Below, piece by piece: positions 22,701 to 30,814 of a stretch of DNA of 40,473 nt. Source of the stretch: a virus. How positions within the stretch are numbered: position 1 is the stretch's first letter; every line of letters starts with the position of its first letter. The stretch is from positions 1 through 40,473 of IMG/VR virus record IMGVR_UViG_3300050119_000071. One strand, given 5' to 3'. A model generated the notes under the pieces. It saw nothing but the letters and a program-made list of their open reading frames with translations, did no database searches and was not told where the DNA came from. The position numbers and the translations under genes were made by a program.

Positions 22701-24332
22701 TCTTTTGATGGGGGTTATAATCCAAACCCAGGTGGAAATCTTAATCCATTGGGATGGGGTATTGATCCTGTCAATAATCCTTCAAACTCTCAATCTAACC
22801 TATTGGTTTCTCCTATTTTCGGAAACTCCTTTTATATATCAAATCAAACTGCAAATGTCGCTCCAGCACTTGGAATGATAACTCAAAGTGCCTATGCCGA
22901 TTGGAATAATGTTCCTATTCTTCAAAATCAAACTCCCTATTCAGTTAGAGTAACTGTTAGAACTCCCTCTTCGTCAACCTCTGGAAATTTAGTAATTGAT
23001 CTAACAAGTTTCAACTCTGGATCGGGATATGGGATTACTTATGGAAGTTACATTCTGCCCACAGCGCAAATGACTTCAAATATGGTAACCTATGAAGGAA
23101 CTTTGTTATTATCCAATACTCTAACCATTCCAACAAATTTATTTCTGAGAGTTTGGGCACAAAACCTTATACCGGGCGGAGATATTGAAATTGATTCAAT
23201 TGATATCTATCCAACTCTTGAACCAATTGATCTTACTGGATTGACTTTCAGTTATAAAAATGATTTGGAATCTTTTGATGGTGCAACAGGTGGAAATGAT
23301 ACAAATGTAATAAACTCTCAGACTGCATATGGCGCTTTCACATTGCTGGGTAAGTTATATGTTGTTAAGGAGAGTTCTCTTGGTCATTTTGTGGATGTTC
23401 CAGATCAAGAACCATCAAATTGGAATCCTTTTGTTGAAGATTCAAATGTTTGCGGTGCCTGTGGAATTAATGCCTATGACGTAGGCGAAACTTGGGCAGT
23501 AATGGCATGTCAGAACGGGTTATTTGGGTTTAACGGAGGCGCCCCGGTTCAAATGAATTTGGAAATCCCCGATATTTGGCAAGCCATCAACTGGGCTGCT
23601 GCCGAATCTATAGTTGTCAGAAATGACACCAATATGAAGAGAATTCTAATTTCTGTTCCTATGACTACACCAAATCAATGGTGCCCAGATTTTCCAGTTA
23701 ATGTAAATCCAACCGAAAACAATGTTATGATTCTTTTGAATTATTCAGGTATTGGAACAATTGAAGAATTGTTAAATGCTATGGCTATGCATGTCACTAT
23801 CGTCGGTAAGATTGCAGTTCATGATCTGAAGAGAAAGTGGAGCCTTTGGTCTATTGAAAGCCCATATATGGATATTTGCAAGAGAAGTAATCTATTTTCA
23901 GAGATGTTGATTTGCAACGGAATCAATTCAAGTAAGATTTATCAACTTGGAAGTTATCAATCGGGAGAAGACGATTCTGTTCCCTTTACAAGCAGTTATT
24001 GTATGTATGGATTTGTCAGTGCGGAAAAGGAATCAACACAACCTATTTTTGGACTTCTCAATAAAAGATATATTGCGTGGGATGCCTTAATCTCAGGTTC
24101 TGGAACTGCAAATCTTGTTTTTTATCAAAATGTTTTGTCAGCGCCATATCCTTTTACAGTTCCAGGTGGAATTCAACTGACCGATCCGGCCTTCAATAAT
24201 ATTCAAGGACCGTTGGATGAATATGGTCAACGAATTTTCCCAGAGGTGAAGATTAATGGAGGATATTTCAATCTTTCAAGATTTACTGTTATAGGGAAAA
24301 TGGATTCCTGGTCACCATGGAGAGGTTTTTAA
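19776..24332 (+). CDS. Very large tail nozzle-like protein
   Basis: 1518 aa, the largest gene. The N-terminus (DIPEGGSPRNQNVDFSVGGA, about 29-48) and the C-terminal third (TGLTFSYKND..., GVCGACGIN region, LKRKWSLWSIE, ending SWSPWRGF) resemble tail tubular/nozzle proteins (T7 gp12, P22 gp10) that form the tail barrel below the connector. The middle (about 180-1000) is an expanded set of Gly/Ser/Thr-rich beta repeats absent from classical nozzles, including VANITAYSTANSIVTLTANN and TVTGTLSGLNPSNTYNV segments, probably Ig-like domains pointing outward for adhesion. GGGGGACTAAAAT precedes the ATG. The stop overlaps the next start (TAATG). Confidence 0.65.
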   Translation: MSFNAKNRGIAQLDTFSGTVTLAQATDIPEGGSPRNQNVDFSVGGAFTRQGLENPFTYANAYVGPGGGGNASVISFAGSPTWENPDNTLLNTGVYATSTLDPLGIYSIEVVNVKAGLETTSYLIVTFTQSVPEYVSGQTYTFSGVTNYTLINGQTYPVLTPGYYTPLSADQAAFSLGSTTAHNPLQPNYSTTPDTGYGVVSGYTAATITDGIDITHFGFSVAPTLTPQGFVVDILNFANSASHITSTLSVQFLKNGNPVGNPVSATMNLNTPGVITVGASNNLFGANWEYSDLNSTGFGVQIRASSNGYSNINVGYVQIQAYFTPSLNDFNFVQTYQDNFGDIYTTALDSGGQVYIEYVNTSPNVLTPLFSGVPANSFATGFTADSRQYLAFSDLTEGVYPPTQIIGTTDAQVGWEDRVSQVGPGAPPSFLGTLSAGSVANITAYSTANSIVTLTANNIFTAGEVVTVNVSAGPTYLNGGEFNVLGTGLSTTQLEVFYSGASGSGSATGNVVPQYTYPISAAPNGITQYPFWNPTIGGPSSLADVLQSSGPGSTDAGTVVTIYYLNAYVYQNGVDINLSTAFNQKLFSVYVYVSGTDLPAANGTQLVTGIGIGTPPGGGDQCYYFTFNVPSSTYVNIGGGTPGQYQLTVATLNTALPLPGVSTGDQVTISSDPISSWNQTWSVVNAINSGIYAISQTSMSNVGVATYNWSLAGGTITAPVAGQLVTVTGTLSGLNPSNTYNVTDAAIQSVTGVSSGTFTVAGFTANAVETVVQQGSLATTSGTKFQIDPGPLSYQNSSDPIYGNSGGGFITLVGSTSVIVGQGTRQGTVFFITRNGYWTRPAAPATFDTTSNTNYILVSNIPIGPENVVARAIVFTEAGQNGQPGGSYYTIPTPVQFYYNNVSYLSSSLIIWDNVTTAAKFTFPDSVLLNATEIDVQGNDLFELNDMASAGWNAEYAGRSVWGLVNNKVQNFTNLSFDGGYNPNPGGNLNPLGWGIDPVNNPSNSQSNLLVSPIFGNSFYISNQTANVAPALGMITQSAYADWNNVPILQNQTPYSVRVTVRTPSSSTSGNLVIDLTSFNSGSGYGITYGSYILPTAQMTSNMVTYEGTLLLSNTLTIPTNLFLRVWAQNLIPGGDIEIDSIDIYPTLEPIDLTGLTFSYKNDLESFDGATGGNDTNVINSQTAYGAFTLLGKLYVVKESSLGHFVDVPDQEPSNWNPFVEDSNVCGACGINAYDVGETWAVMACQNGLFGFNGGAPVQMNLEIPDIWQAINWAAAESIVVRNDTNMKRILISVPMTTPNQWCPDFPVNVNPTENNVMILLNYSGIGTIEELLNAMAMHVTIVGKIAVHDLKRKWSLWSIESPYMDICKRSNLFSEMLICNGINSSKIYQLGSYQSGEDDSVPFTSSYCMYGFVSAEKESTQPIFGLLNKRYIAWDALISGSGTANLVFYQNVLSAPYPFTVPGGIQLTDPAFNNIQGPLDEYGQRIFPEVKINGGYFNLSRFTVIGKMDSWSPWRGF

Positions 24333-24922
24333 TGGCACAGGCAGGTAGTTTAGATTTGGGACGAGAATTGGCGGAAGTTAAAAATAACAACCCAAGATTG
24401 GGTTCTCTACTGGAACGAGTTCAGGATGCAGTCAACAGACTTGCCTTAAATACTGGAACAAGTCCATTGGGAGATATTCCAGCACCTAAATCGCCGGACA
24501 CTGTTGCAGTAAAGGTTTCGGGAGAGATGATGCATATCTCTGTAACTCATACTGGAGTGTTGAATAGAAATATTCATTATTTCACAGAGGTTGCAACAAA
24601 TCCTCAATTTGGTCAGTCTTCGTCGGTTGTTATTCATGATCATGGAACAAGTAGAACTCCGACGCCTATTACTCTACCCACTTTTCCAGATGCTACTTCG
24701 CCTCAAACTGCAACAAAATACTATGTTCGCACTATTGCTCAGATGCCTGGAGGACCGCCTTCCTCACCTACTGTCGTTGGTGGACTTGGAAATCCCACCG
24801 CTTTTACAATGGGTGGAACAACACAAATGACCCTACTCCCATGTCAAGGTTCTGGAACTGGCCCGTCAAATGGCGCGAGTTTGGGACAGGGATTTGGCAA
24901 AACACAGAAAAGAAACGCATAG
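24332..24922 (+). CDS. Hypothetical virion-associated protein
   Basis: 196 aa from the ATG at 24332, overlapping the previous stop and preceded by GGAGAGG; a start five codons earlier is possible. Helical N-terminus (LDLGRELAEVKNNNPRLGSL), then a fibronectin-like beta region (VKVSGEMMHISVTHTG...YFTEVATNPQF...YYVRTIAQMPGGPPS) typical of type III beta sandwiches on virions, and a Gly-rich disordered tail. Probable tail accessory protein. Confidence 0.65.
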   Translation: MAQAGSLDLGRELAEVKNNNPRLGSLLERVQDAVNRLALNTGTSPLGDIPAPKSPDTVAVKVSGEMMHISVTHTGVLNRNIHYFTEVATNPQFGQSSSVVIHDHGTSRTPTPITLPTFPDATSPQTATKYYVRTIAQMPGGPPSSPTVVGGLGNPTAFTMGGTTQMTLLPCQGSGTGPSNGASLGQGFGKTQKRNA

Positions 24923-24930
24923 GAAGTGAA

Positions 24931-25320
24931 ATGATATTGAGAGACCTGCAAGAAACAGATTTAGAGGAAATCAAGAAGATTTATACAGATATGAATTTTG
25001 ACTATGAATTTCCAGATTTGAATTCTCCATTGTTTGTTGTTAAGAAAGTTTTGACCAATGATGATGGAAAGATTATCGGAGCATCAGTTGCAAAATTACA
25101 GGCTGAATTATATCTTTTCTTGGATCAAGACTCAGATGTTAGAGTAAAAGTTTCGGCAATGAATGAGTTGAATGAAGAAATGGCAAAAGAATCTTGGAAG
25201 TTGGGACTTGATCAGTTACTGGCATGGATACCACCTGAGATTGAGAAGAAGTTTTCAAAAAGATTGAAAGCAATGAAATGGATTAGAAGTCCTTGGCAAA
25301 ACTGGACTTTAAACTTGTGA
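24931..25320 (+). CDS. GNAT-like acetyltransferase domain protein
   Basis: 129 aa from the ATG at 24931 (AGGAAG upstream); a longer frame starting at 24841 mostly overlaps the previous gene and is unlikely. The start MILRDLQETDLEEIKKIY, the beta strands FVVKKVL...GKIIGASVAKLQAELYLFLD and the following helix resemble small GNAT folds found next to phage tail genes. The acetyl-CoA loop (R/Q-x-x-G-x-G/A) is not evident, so it may lack activity. Position between tail and internal-protein genes. Confidence 0.6.
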   Translation: MILRDLQETDLEEIKKIYTDMNFDYEFPDLNSPLFVVKKVLTNDDGKIIGASVAKLQAELYLFLDQDSDVRVKVSAMNELNEEMAKESWKLGLDQLLAWIPPEIEKKFSKRLKAMKWIRSPWQNWTLNL

Positions 25321-25329
25321 GGAGTTAAT

Positions 25330-25971
25330 ATGAACCGAAATTTTAATATTGATATTCGTAGTGGTGATCTATTGATGACTCCGATGAGCAATCGTGGTCC
25401 TAAACGCAGAGATAGAGCAGCACAGGCTGTTGCACGAAATGCAGGCACGCAGGCAAATCAAACCGAAGGGCAATATAATTCGGAAGCATCTGGAATTGGT
25501 TCTCGTCTAATTCCTTATGAAACTCAGCAAATGCTCAATCCAACTGGAGAAAGTCAAAAAGATATTGGCGCTCAATTAACCAACTCATTGGCTGGCGCAG
25601 GTGGTGCAACCGCTGGTTTGACAGGCGCTGCCACCAAGTATGGAGAGGCTACTCGTAATCCCAATGGATTTAGTTCTTCATTGGATGCCGCAGCAAGGGA
25701 TAGAACAAAGGCAGCCGCCGGAGTTGGATCGGATATTGCAGCGAAGAATGCTCAGATTAAACTTGGGCAACAAAGTGATGCAGCCAAGACTCTTGCAGGA
25801 ATTCGTGGTGGAGATGTTGATGCTCAGTTGAAGGCCGAGGGAGTGGAAACTGATGACGCCAATGCACTTACCACTGCTGGAAAGTCGGGATGGTTGGAGA
25901 ACATGAATCAGACAATTGATGCTATTTCAGGGGCTGCAACTGGTGCGGCAAATCTTAAGAAAGCCTTTTAA
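25330..25971 (+). CDS. Probable internal virion protein, Ala/Gly-rich
   Basis: 213 aa, rich in Ala, Gly, Gln and Asn with little hydrophobic core: long low-complexity helices (GAGGATAGLTGAATKYGEA, AAGVGSDIAAKNAQIKLG). Such proteins after the tail genes of podoviruses are often ejected with the DNA. No enzyme motif. It is the last gene before a terminator and a structured RNA, so it closes a transcription sub-unit. Confidence 0.6.
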   Translation: MNRNFNIDIRSGDLLMTPMSNRGPKRRDRAAQAVARNAGTQANQTEGQYNSEASGIGSRLIPYETQQMLNPTGESQKDIGAQLTNSLAGAGGATAGLTGAATKYGEATRNPNGFSSSLDAAARDRTKAAAGVGSDIAAKNAQIKLGQQSDAAKTLAGIRGGDVDAQLKAEGVETDDANALTTAGKSGWLENMNQTIDAISGAATGAANLKKAF

Positions 25972-26007
25972 ATCAATCAGTTACAAGTAAGTTAATTATT
26001 TCACTAA

Positions 26008-26031
26008 AAAGGGAACTAAAAAGTTCCCTTT
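26008..26031. terminator. Bidirectional terminator-like hairpin
   Basis: AAAGGGAACT/AGTTCCCTTT, perfect 10-bp stem with an AAAA loop, 37 bases after the gene at 25330-25971. On the minus strand it runs into a T run; on the plus strand the stem itself ends in CCCTTT. It marks the end of the middle late unit. Confidence 0.7.
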
Positions 26032-26048
26032 ACAAAAAGTATCCTTTA

Positions 26049-26054
26049 TATAAT
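26049..26054 (+). promoter_or_regulatory. -10 box TATAAT before structured RNA
   Basis: A perfect TATAAT. No good -35 is found at 16-18 bases (TTTACA is 14 bases away). Start of transcription would fall around 26060, exactly where the structured element begins. Confidence 0.5.
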
Positions 26055-26058
26055 CTTG

Positions 26059-26126
26059 CCAATGTGCAGAATAGGATCAGACTTGATATCCGACCGGACT
26101 CGGATAGTTCCTATTGGGCGCATTGG
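26059..26126 (+). ncRNA. Compact structured RNA element
   Basis: Three nested perfect or near-perfect stems: CCAATGTGC/GCGCATTGG (one U-G pair), AATAGGA/TCCTATT and TATCCGA/TCGGATA closing a CCGGAC loop, with a 10-base one-sided loop (TCAGACTTGA) between the second and third. It starts just after a TATAAT box and ends 60 bases before the ATG at 26187, so it may be a 5' leader element or a separate small RNA. No known RNA family recognised. Confidence 0.55.
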
Positions 26127-26186
26127 TAAGTTCTCCAAAATTCAAGGATAAACGGCTAAAAAACTAAATATACAGAAGGGTTATCA

Positions 26187-27260
26187 ATGGAACAAGTTCA
26201 GGAAGAACAGGAAGGACAGGAAGAACAACAATTAAGACAGTTATTTGGTCTTCCATCTGTTGATGTTGATCCGGTTAGATCACCCGATGATATTGTTCCT
26301 CTTGGGCAACAAGTTCCTCCCGTTACCACTACAGTTCAGGTAAAGGACAATTATTTTTCAAAACCTGAAGTTGAACATCAAAATTTAGGCGATATAGTTC
26401 CTATTGAGCAATTGGGTTCTCTTGAGGGGCCGGGGTATAAAATACCATCCGATATTCTATCTTACCTAAATCAAGCACAGAAAATGTTATCTGGAAATAT
26501 AGAACCGAACTCACTGGATATATACCGTTCACTTAAAACACCAACAGGTAAAAAATTCGGAGATTTAGTTACACAGTCTTTCCAAAACACGAAAAGCGAT
26601 CAACCCAATCAATATACTTCCAGCAATACTATGGACAAGGAATTAGTTAGACTGGCGGCTGAAGAGGATTACAAGAATTTAACAAGACCCGAAGTTGAAC
26701 ATCAAGAATTGGATGATACAGTTCAAGATACACAGGCACCTCCAGAAATTCAAGATCAAATAGGTTATTTGTTGGGCGCTCCTCCAAAAACAGAGTCAAA
26801 CCCAGAAACTCCACCAACGGTGCAAGAACAGTTTGCAGGAGAAGAAACAAAAAAAGTATTGTCAAAAAATGTTGAAGATTTGGCAAAATTACCTATTCAA
26901 AGAGATGAAACTGGATCAAGATTTTGGAATTATGTTGACTCTGCAAATAAAGCAAATACTCAACCTGCAATTATAAATCCCGCTCAAATAATGGCGGATA
27001 GAATTGCAAAACAAAATGCCGATGAACTTGAACAATACAGGAAAGCGACTTCTGAAATACAGTCTCAAGTTCCTCTGGGTGGTTCGGAACATCCCGACGA
27101 AGATTTATTGAAAGAATGGGGAGATGGTGATCCCCATGCATTGGAATTTACAAAATTTGAACCGTCTCTTGGTAAGTTACCTTCGTTCATTCCAAAAGAA
27201 GAACAGAATGAGCCATTTGAAGGATTAACCACCAAGCAGAAAAAGAAAATCGGAGTTTAA
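26187..27260 (+). CDS. Hypothetical Gln/Glu-rich protein
   Basis: 357 aa, acidic, mostly disordered or helical and not recognised. The start is Gln/Glu-rich (EEQEGQEEQQ). A six-residue motif PEVEHQ followed by [NE]-L-[GD]-D occurs twice (about residues 56-66 and 168-178), a weak internal repeat. No membrane segment. It opens the second half of the late unit behind the structured RNA and precedes two other probable internal proteins. Confidence 0.65.
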   Translation: MEQVQEEQEGQEEQQLRQLFGLPSVDVDPVRSPDDIVPLGQQVPPVTTTVQVKDNYFSKPEVEHQNLGDIVPIEQLGSLEGPGYKIPSDILSYLNQAQKMLSGNIEPNSLDIYRSLKTPTGKKFGDLVTQSFQNTKSDQPNQYTSSNTMDKELVRLAAEEDYKNLTRPEVEHQELDDTVQDTQAPPEIQDQIGYLLGAPPKTESNPETPPTVQEQFAGEETKKVLSKNVEDLAKLPIQRDETGSRFWNYVDSANKANTQPAIINPAQIMADRIAKQNADELEQYRKATSEIQSQVPLGGSEHPDEDLLKEWGDGDPHALEFTKFEPSLGKLPSFIPKEEQNEPFEGLTTKQKKKIGV

Positions 27261-28964
27261 ATGGCATCAATATTGGATTTATTGCAAAACTTACCTCAAA
27301 ATCAAATTCAAGTTAATAGTTTGCCAACTCCGCCTCCACAGTTGACAGATTTGTTGAAGTCTACTCAACAGAATGCTCCAGTGCCCACTTCACTATCTCC
27401 CACACCAATAGACAATTTATTAAAAAGTTCAAATTGGAATGGTGCATCCAGTAATCCATCAGCATTGCCATCCAATTCCACAACTCTGGGTGATCTAAGT
27501 CCCCAAATGGCAAAAGCCCAGAAAGACGCATCCACACCAACTGGATTGACTCATTTTCAAGGTAGACCAACGGGTTTCTGGAAGAATTTGGGTAGAATTG
27601 CCGAGGGTGTTGGAAATGTGGTGGGGGATGTTTTTGCACCTGCCACAATGGAATTAATTCCCGGGACGCAATTAAATAGAGAGATTCAGGCGTCCAGAGG
27701 TCAAGGTGAATTGAGTCAGTTGGCAGCATCCAGAGTTGCGGCTGCTAAACAAGCGTCTGAAGATGCATATCAGAAAGCCGAGACTGATAAAGATGTTGCC
27801 GATGCAGCCAAAACTCGGGCTGAAACATCAAATGGGGGTAATTGGAAACCATCAGATTTGACTATTAATGGTCAACCAGCACTGATCAATGATCAAGGAT
27901 ATCTAAAACCTGCAAATCAAATTTGGGGTCAAGATCAAAATACTCAAACTCCAGATTCTGCTGTTTCACCAACTGGCACAGGTCAAACTCCTACAGGAAC
28001 TGGAACAGGTCAAACTGGCACAGGTCAAACTCCTACAGGAACTATTTCACCAAGTCAAACTGGAACAGGTCAAACTCCCCCAGTTATTGCAAGATCAGTT
28101 GCCCCAAATATATTGGATCAAAAATTGGGTGATCCAGATAAAATATCTGCATTAAACGCTCAACTGAAGGATAGATGGAATATACTTCATCCTGGAGCAC
28201 CTATTCCAGCGGAATATCAATTACAAGGTGGAGCAACTCAAAGAGATGCAGATCAACTTGATAAAAATCTAACTGCCACAGAGAATGCAGAGGCAACAAA
28301 AGCAAATAGAGATGCTATTATGCAGTCTCGTCAAGCATCCCTTGATCTTCGCAATCAAATTAGGGAAGAGAGTAATCAAACAAGGATAAATCAAGATACT
28401 ACAAAAGCAATTACAAAAGTATCTGCTCCTATTAGAACTTCACTGACTAAGTATAGTGATCAATTGGATAGGATTGATGCGGCCACAGAAGATCTATCTT
28501 TAAATACTGCTGAATCTACAACTATTGCAATTCCAAAAGTGCTGACTGCATTGGTATCAGGTGCAGGAAGTGGTGTAAGAATTACTATGCCAGAATTAAA
28601 TGCTATTGCCAATAGCAGAGGTATTGCGGGGGATTTTCAAGGAACTTTGAAGAGTTGGATGGGACAGAGTAAACTATCGGATACTCAGGAATCACAACTT
28701 ATTGATGTGCTGAATCACGCAAGAACTCAACTTGATTTGAAACGACAACTTACTTCAGATGCACTGGATAGAATGGAAAGTGCAACCACTCCCGAAGAGG
28801 TTACTAAGGCAGAAAAAGCATTACGACATAATTTGAACAATGCATCCAATTATGGAATCCAGGCAGCAAGAGAAAAAAGAGATTTGACTACGGGTGTCAG
28901 TAAAACAGATGGTAAAACATATTGGTTGGATGGCAAGGGAAATAAGTTGGAAGAGGTATACTAA
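27261..28964 (+). CDS. Hypothetical repeat-containing internal virion protein
   Basis: 567 aa, directly following the previous gene. Pro/Ser-rich N-terminus, a short Gly/Ala region (RIAEGVGNVVGDVFAPATM), then a low-complexity Thr-Gly-Gln segment (about 235-272, TPTGTGQ repeats), and a long helical C-terminal half (about 330-560). Probably a DNA-ejection or scaffold-like structural protein. The repeat is visible at DNA level (27971-28043). The stop overlaps the next start (TAATG). Confidence 0.65.
   Translation: MASILDLLQNLPQNQIQVNSLPTPPPQLTDLLKSTQQNAPVPTSLSPTPIDNLLKSSNWNGASSNPSALPSNSTTLGDLSPQMAKAQKDASTPTGLTHFQGRPTGFWKNLGRIAEGVGNVVGDVFAPATMELIPGTQLNREIQASRGQGELSQLAASRVAAAKQASEDAYQKAETDKDVADAAKTRAETSNGGNWKPSDLTINGQPALINDQGYLKPANQIWGQDQNTQTPDSAVSPTGTGQTPTGTGTGQTGTGQTPTGTISPSQTGTGQTPPVIARSVAPNILDQKLGDPDKISALNAQLKDRWNILHPGAPIPAEYQLQGGATQRDADQLDKNLTATENAEATKANRDAIMQSRQASLDLRNQIREESNQTRINQDTTKAITKVSAPIRTSLTKYSDQLDRIDAATEDLSLNTAESTTIAIPKVLTALVSGAGSGVRITMPELNAIANSRGIAGDFQGTLKSWMGQSKLSDTQESQLIDVLNHARTQLDLKRQLTSDALDRMESATTPEEVTKAEKALRHNLNNASNYGIQAAREKRDLTTGVSKTDGKTYWLDGKGNKLEEVY
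27971..28043 (+). repeat. Direct repeat in linker-coding region
   Basis: A segment of about 31 bp starting AACTGGCACAGG occurs at 27971 and 28013 (42-bp period), coding the Thr-Gly-Gln linker. Further degenerate copies continue to about 28080. A likely site of length variation. Confidence 0.75.
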
Positions 28965-29902
28965 TGGCTGAACAACAATCAGATATTGATCCCTCCTCTA
29001 TTAAGCAAGTAGTTCCATATAGCCAACAGAAATCCTCTGTGGGAACACAAAATAGTTCCAATGACATTGATCCAAATTCCATTAAACAAGTTGTTCCATT
29101 TGAAGGTTGGAATGCCAAGTCAAGCGATAAAAATAATTCAGCGGGAACAAGAGTATTGGATTTTGCAAAAGGCGGGGCTGAATCCGCTGTTCAACCACTG
29201 GCATCAATAAGTAGTGGTGAAACTTCTTTGGCAGATAAATTTCTACCCAAGTCTTTGGCAAGTAATTTTGATGCTGGAAATCAAGTATTTCAAGATTTGG
29301 CAAAACCTGCGGAAGGACACCCATTTCAAGATGCGGGGAAGGGTATAGGTGATTTGGCTCAATGGTTTATTCCAGGCGTAGATTTTGAAAAGGCAGGATC
29401 AATATTTCCATCTGCCTCAAGATTTATCAATGATTTAGCATCTTCCTCAAGATATGTAAAACCTGTTGTTAAAGGTATTGAAGGTGGAGTTCGTGGATAT
29501 CTTCAAAATCCCACTCCAGGAGGAACTGCATTGGGTTCTCTCTCAATGGGTTTGGGACAAGGATTATCCGATCTTGCAAAGGCTCCGGCAAGTATAGGTG
29601 GAACTCCAACTTCATCAATGCAAAAGGCAGGATTTTCTTCACCTTTTACATATGCAGACAAGTTTAAAGCAGGATTAAAATCTGCCACTCCAGTTATAGG
29701 TGCTGTGGCAGGTGGTTACGCAGGAAGAAGTCGTGGCCCGATTGGAATGGCAGAAGGTGCAGCAGCAGGCGCATTTGGTGGGCGACAGTTGGATAAAGTA
29801 TTGCCTGAAACATTGCCATTTCTATTTCAACATTCAGATGTATTGAGTAAAATTTTAGCGGGGCTTGGAGAACAAGCCATCAACTCACAGAATCAGCAAT
29901 AA
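28964..29902 (+). CDS. Probable internal/ejection protein with glycine-zipper end
   Basis: 312 aa. Two N-terminal repeats (DIDPSSIKQVVPY, DIDPNSIKQVVPF), an amphipathic centre (DLAQWFIPGVDFEKA), and a C-terminal Gly/Ala zipper (about 240-275: IGAVAGGYAGRSRGPIGMAEGAAAGAFGG) able to insert in membranes. This pattern suits a protein ejected to help DNA cross the cell envelope. Function by analogy only. Start overlaps the previous stop. Confidence 0.65.
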   Translation: MAEQQSDIDPSSIKQVVPYSQQKSSVGTQNSSNDIDPNSIKQVVPFEGWNAKSSDKNNSAGTRVLDFAKGGAESAVQPLASISSGETSLADKFLPKSLASNFDAGNQVFQDLAKPAEGHPFQDAGKGIGDLAQWFIPGVDFEKAGSIFPSASRFINDLASSSRYVKPVVKGIEGGVRGYLQNPTPGGTALGSLSMGLGQGLSDLAKAPASIGGTPTSSMQKAGFSSPFTYADKFKAGLKSATPVIGAVAGGYAGRSRGPIGMAEGAAAGAFGGRQLDKVLPETLPFLFQHSDVLSKILAGLGEQAINSQNQQ

Positions 29903-29914
29903 GGAGAACAATCC

Positions 29915-30664
29915 GTGGCTTACTATCAAAATAACGCATTACCAAAACCCGTCCTACAGTTTTCAAATGGGCTAAATCCAAATTTTCTATTTGGTTTTCA
30001 AGACAGCACAACTGCTCCATTTCAACTGTCAATTTCATCGGTATCTGTAAACGCCAATGTTGTAACAGCCAATGCAACCATATTTTCAGGTGGTGGCGGC
30101 CACGATTATATCACAGGAGTTGCTCCACTTCCATATGCCAATGCAGTTATGGGTGTTAAGGGAACTGGAACAGCCAACGGAAATTTGAATGTTCTTTACA
30201 CAACTGTAATATCTTCAAATATCTCCAGTGTTACTGGTCAGGGAAATATTACCTACACCGCTCCAGTATTGGGATCAAATATTACCTTAACATCTGACTC
30301 TGGTTTAATTCAAGTTCAACCAATGATATATCCAGATGTTTTGAAAGTTGGATCATCTATTGAAGTTGCACAGAAGTTTAGTCCAGATACCAATGATTCA
30401 AGTCGTTCATTTTTTGTTGATTGCTACTTTCCAAGTCTTCCTGCAAATGCAAATGTTGTGTTGCAAGGTGCATCTGTAAACTTTGATAATGCATATTCAA
30501 CATTGTTAAACAAGGCAGGAACAAATGTGGCAGCGCAAGTAATTGGAAGCACACAAACGATTAGAGGAGTTGAATACAATTTTGATATCTCCAAATTTTT
30601 GAGATTGTCTGTTATTGATGCCACTGGTGCAAACGCAACAGTTATCGGAAGTCTATTTGCATAA
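29915..30664 (+). CDS. Beta-rich structural protein (GTG start)
   Basis: 249 aa, starting with GTG after AAGGAGAACAATCC. Low charge, Asn/Thr/Ser/Val-rich beta strands throughout (SISSVSVNANVVTANATIF, ITYTAPVLGSNITLTSDSG), no enzyme motif. It resembles the other beta structural proteins in this genome (19175 and the middle of 19776). Probable virion decoration or tail-surface protein; it immediately precedes the fibre region. Confidence 0.65.
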   Translation: MAYYQNNALPKPVLQFSNGLNPNFLFGFQDSTTAPFQLSISSVSVNANVVTANATIFSGGGGHDYITGVAPLPYANAVMGVKGTGTANGNLNVLYTTVISSNISSVTGQGNITYTAPVLGSNITLTSDSGLIQVQPMIYPDVLKVGSSIEVAQKFSPDTNDSSRSFFVDCYFPSLPANANVVLQGASVNFDNAYSTLLNKAGTNVAAQVIGSTQTIRGVEYNFDISKFLRLSVIDATGANATVIGSLFA

Positions 30665-30813
30665 TGATAGTAATAGACTTAGTTCACAAACAGAGATATC
30701 TCTGGAATGATCAATATGAATTAAGTCTATTGCCATGGACTGACAAAGAAGAAGAACTGTGGAAGAAGGATAAAGAAGAATTTAAAAAAGTTTCAAAGGT
30801 TTGCGAGGAATAA
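30664..30813 (+). CDS. Small charged protein before tail fibre
   Basis: 49 aa. The start overlaps the previous stop (TAATG), and the end is one base before the fibre ATG; GAGGAA near its end is the fibre's ribosome binding site. The second half is a Lys/Glu-rich helix. Not recognised; its exact fit between two genes supports it being real, possibly a coupling peptide for the fibre. Confidence 0.55.
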   Translation: MIVIDLVHKQRYLWNDQYELSLLPWTDKEEELWKKDKEEFKKVSKVCEE

Positions 30814-30814
30814 A

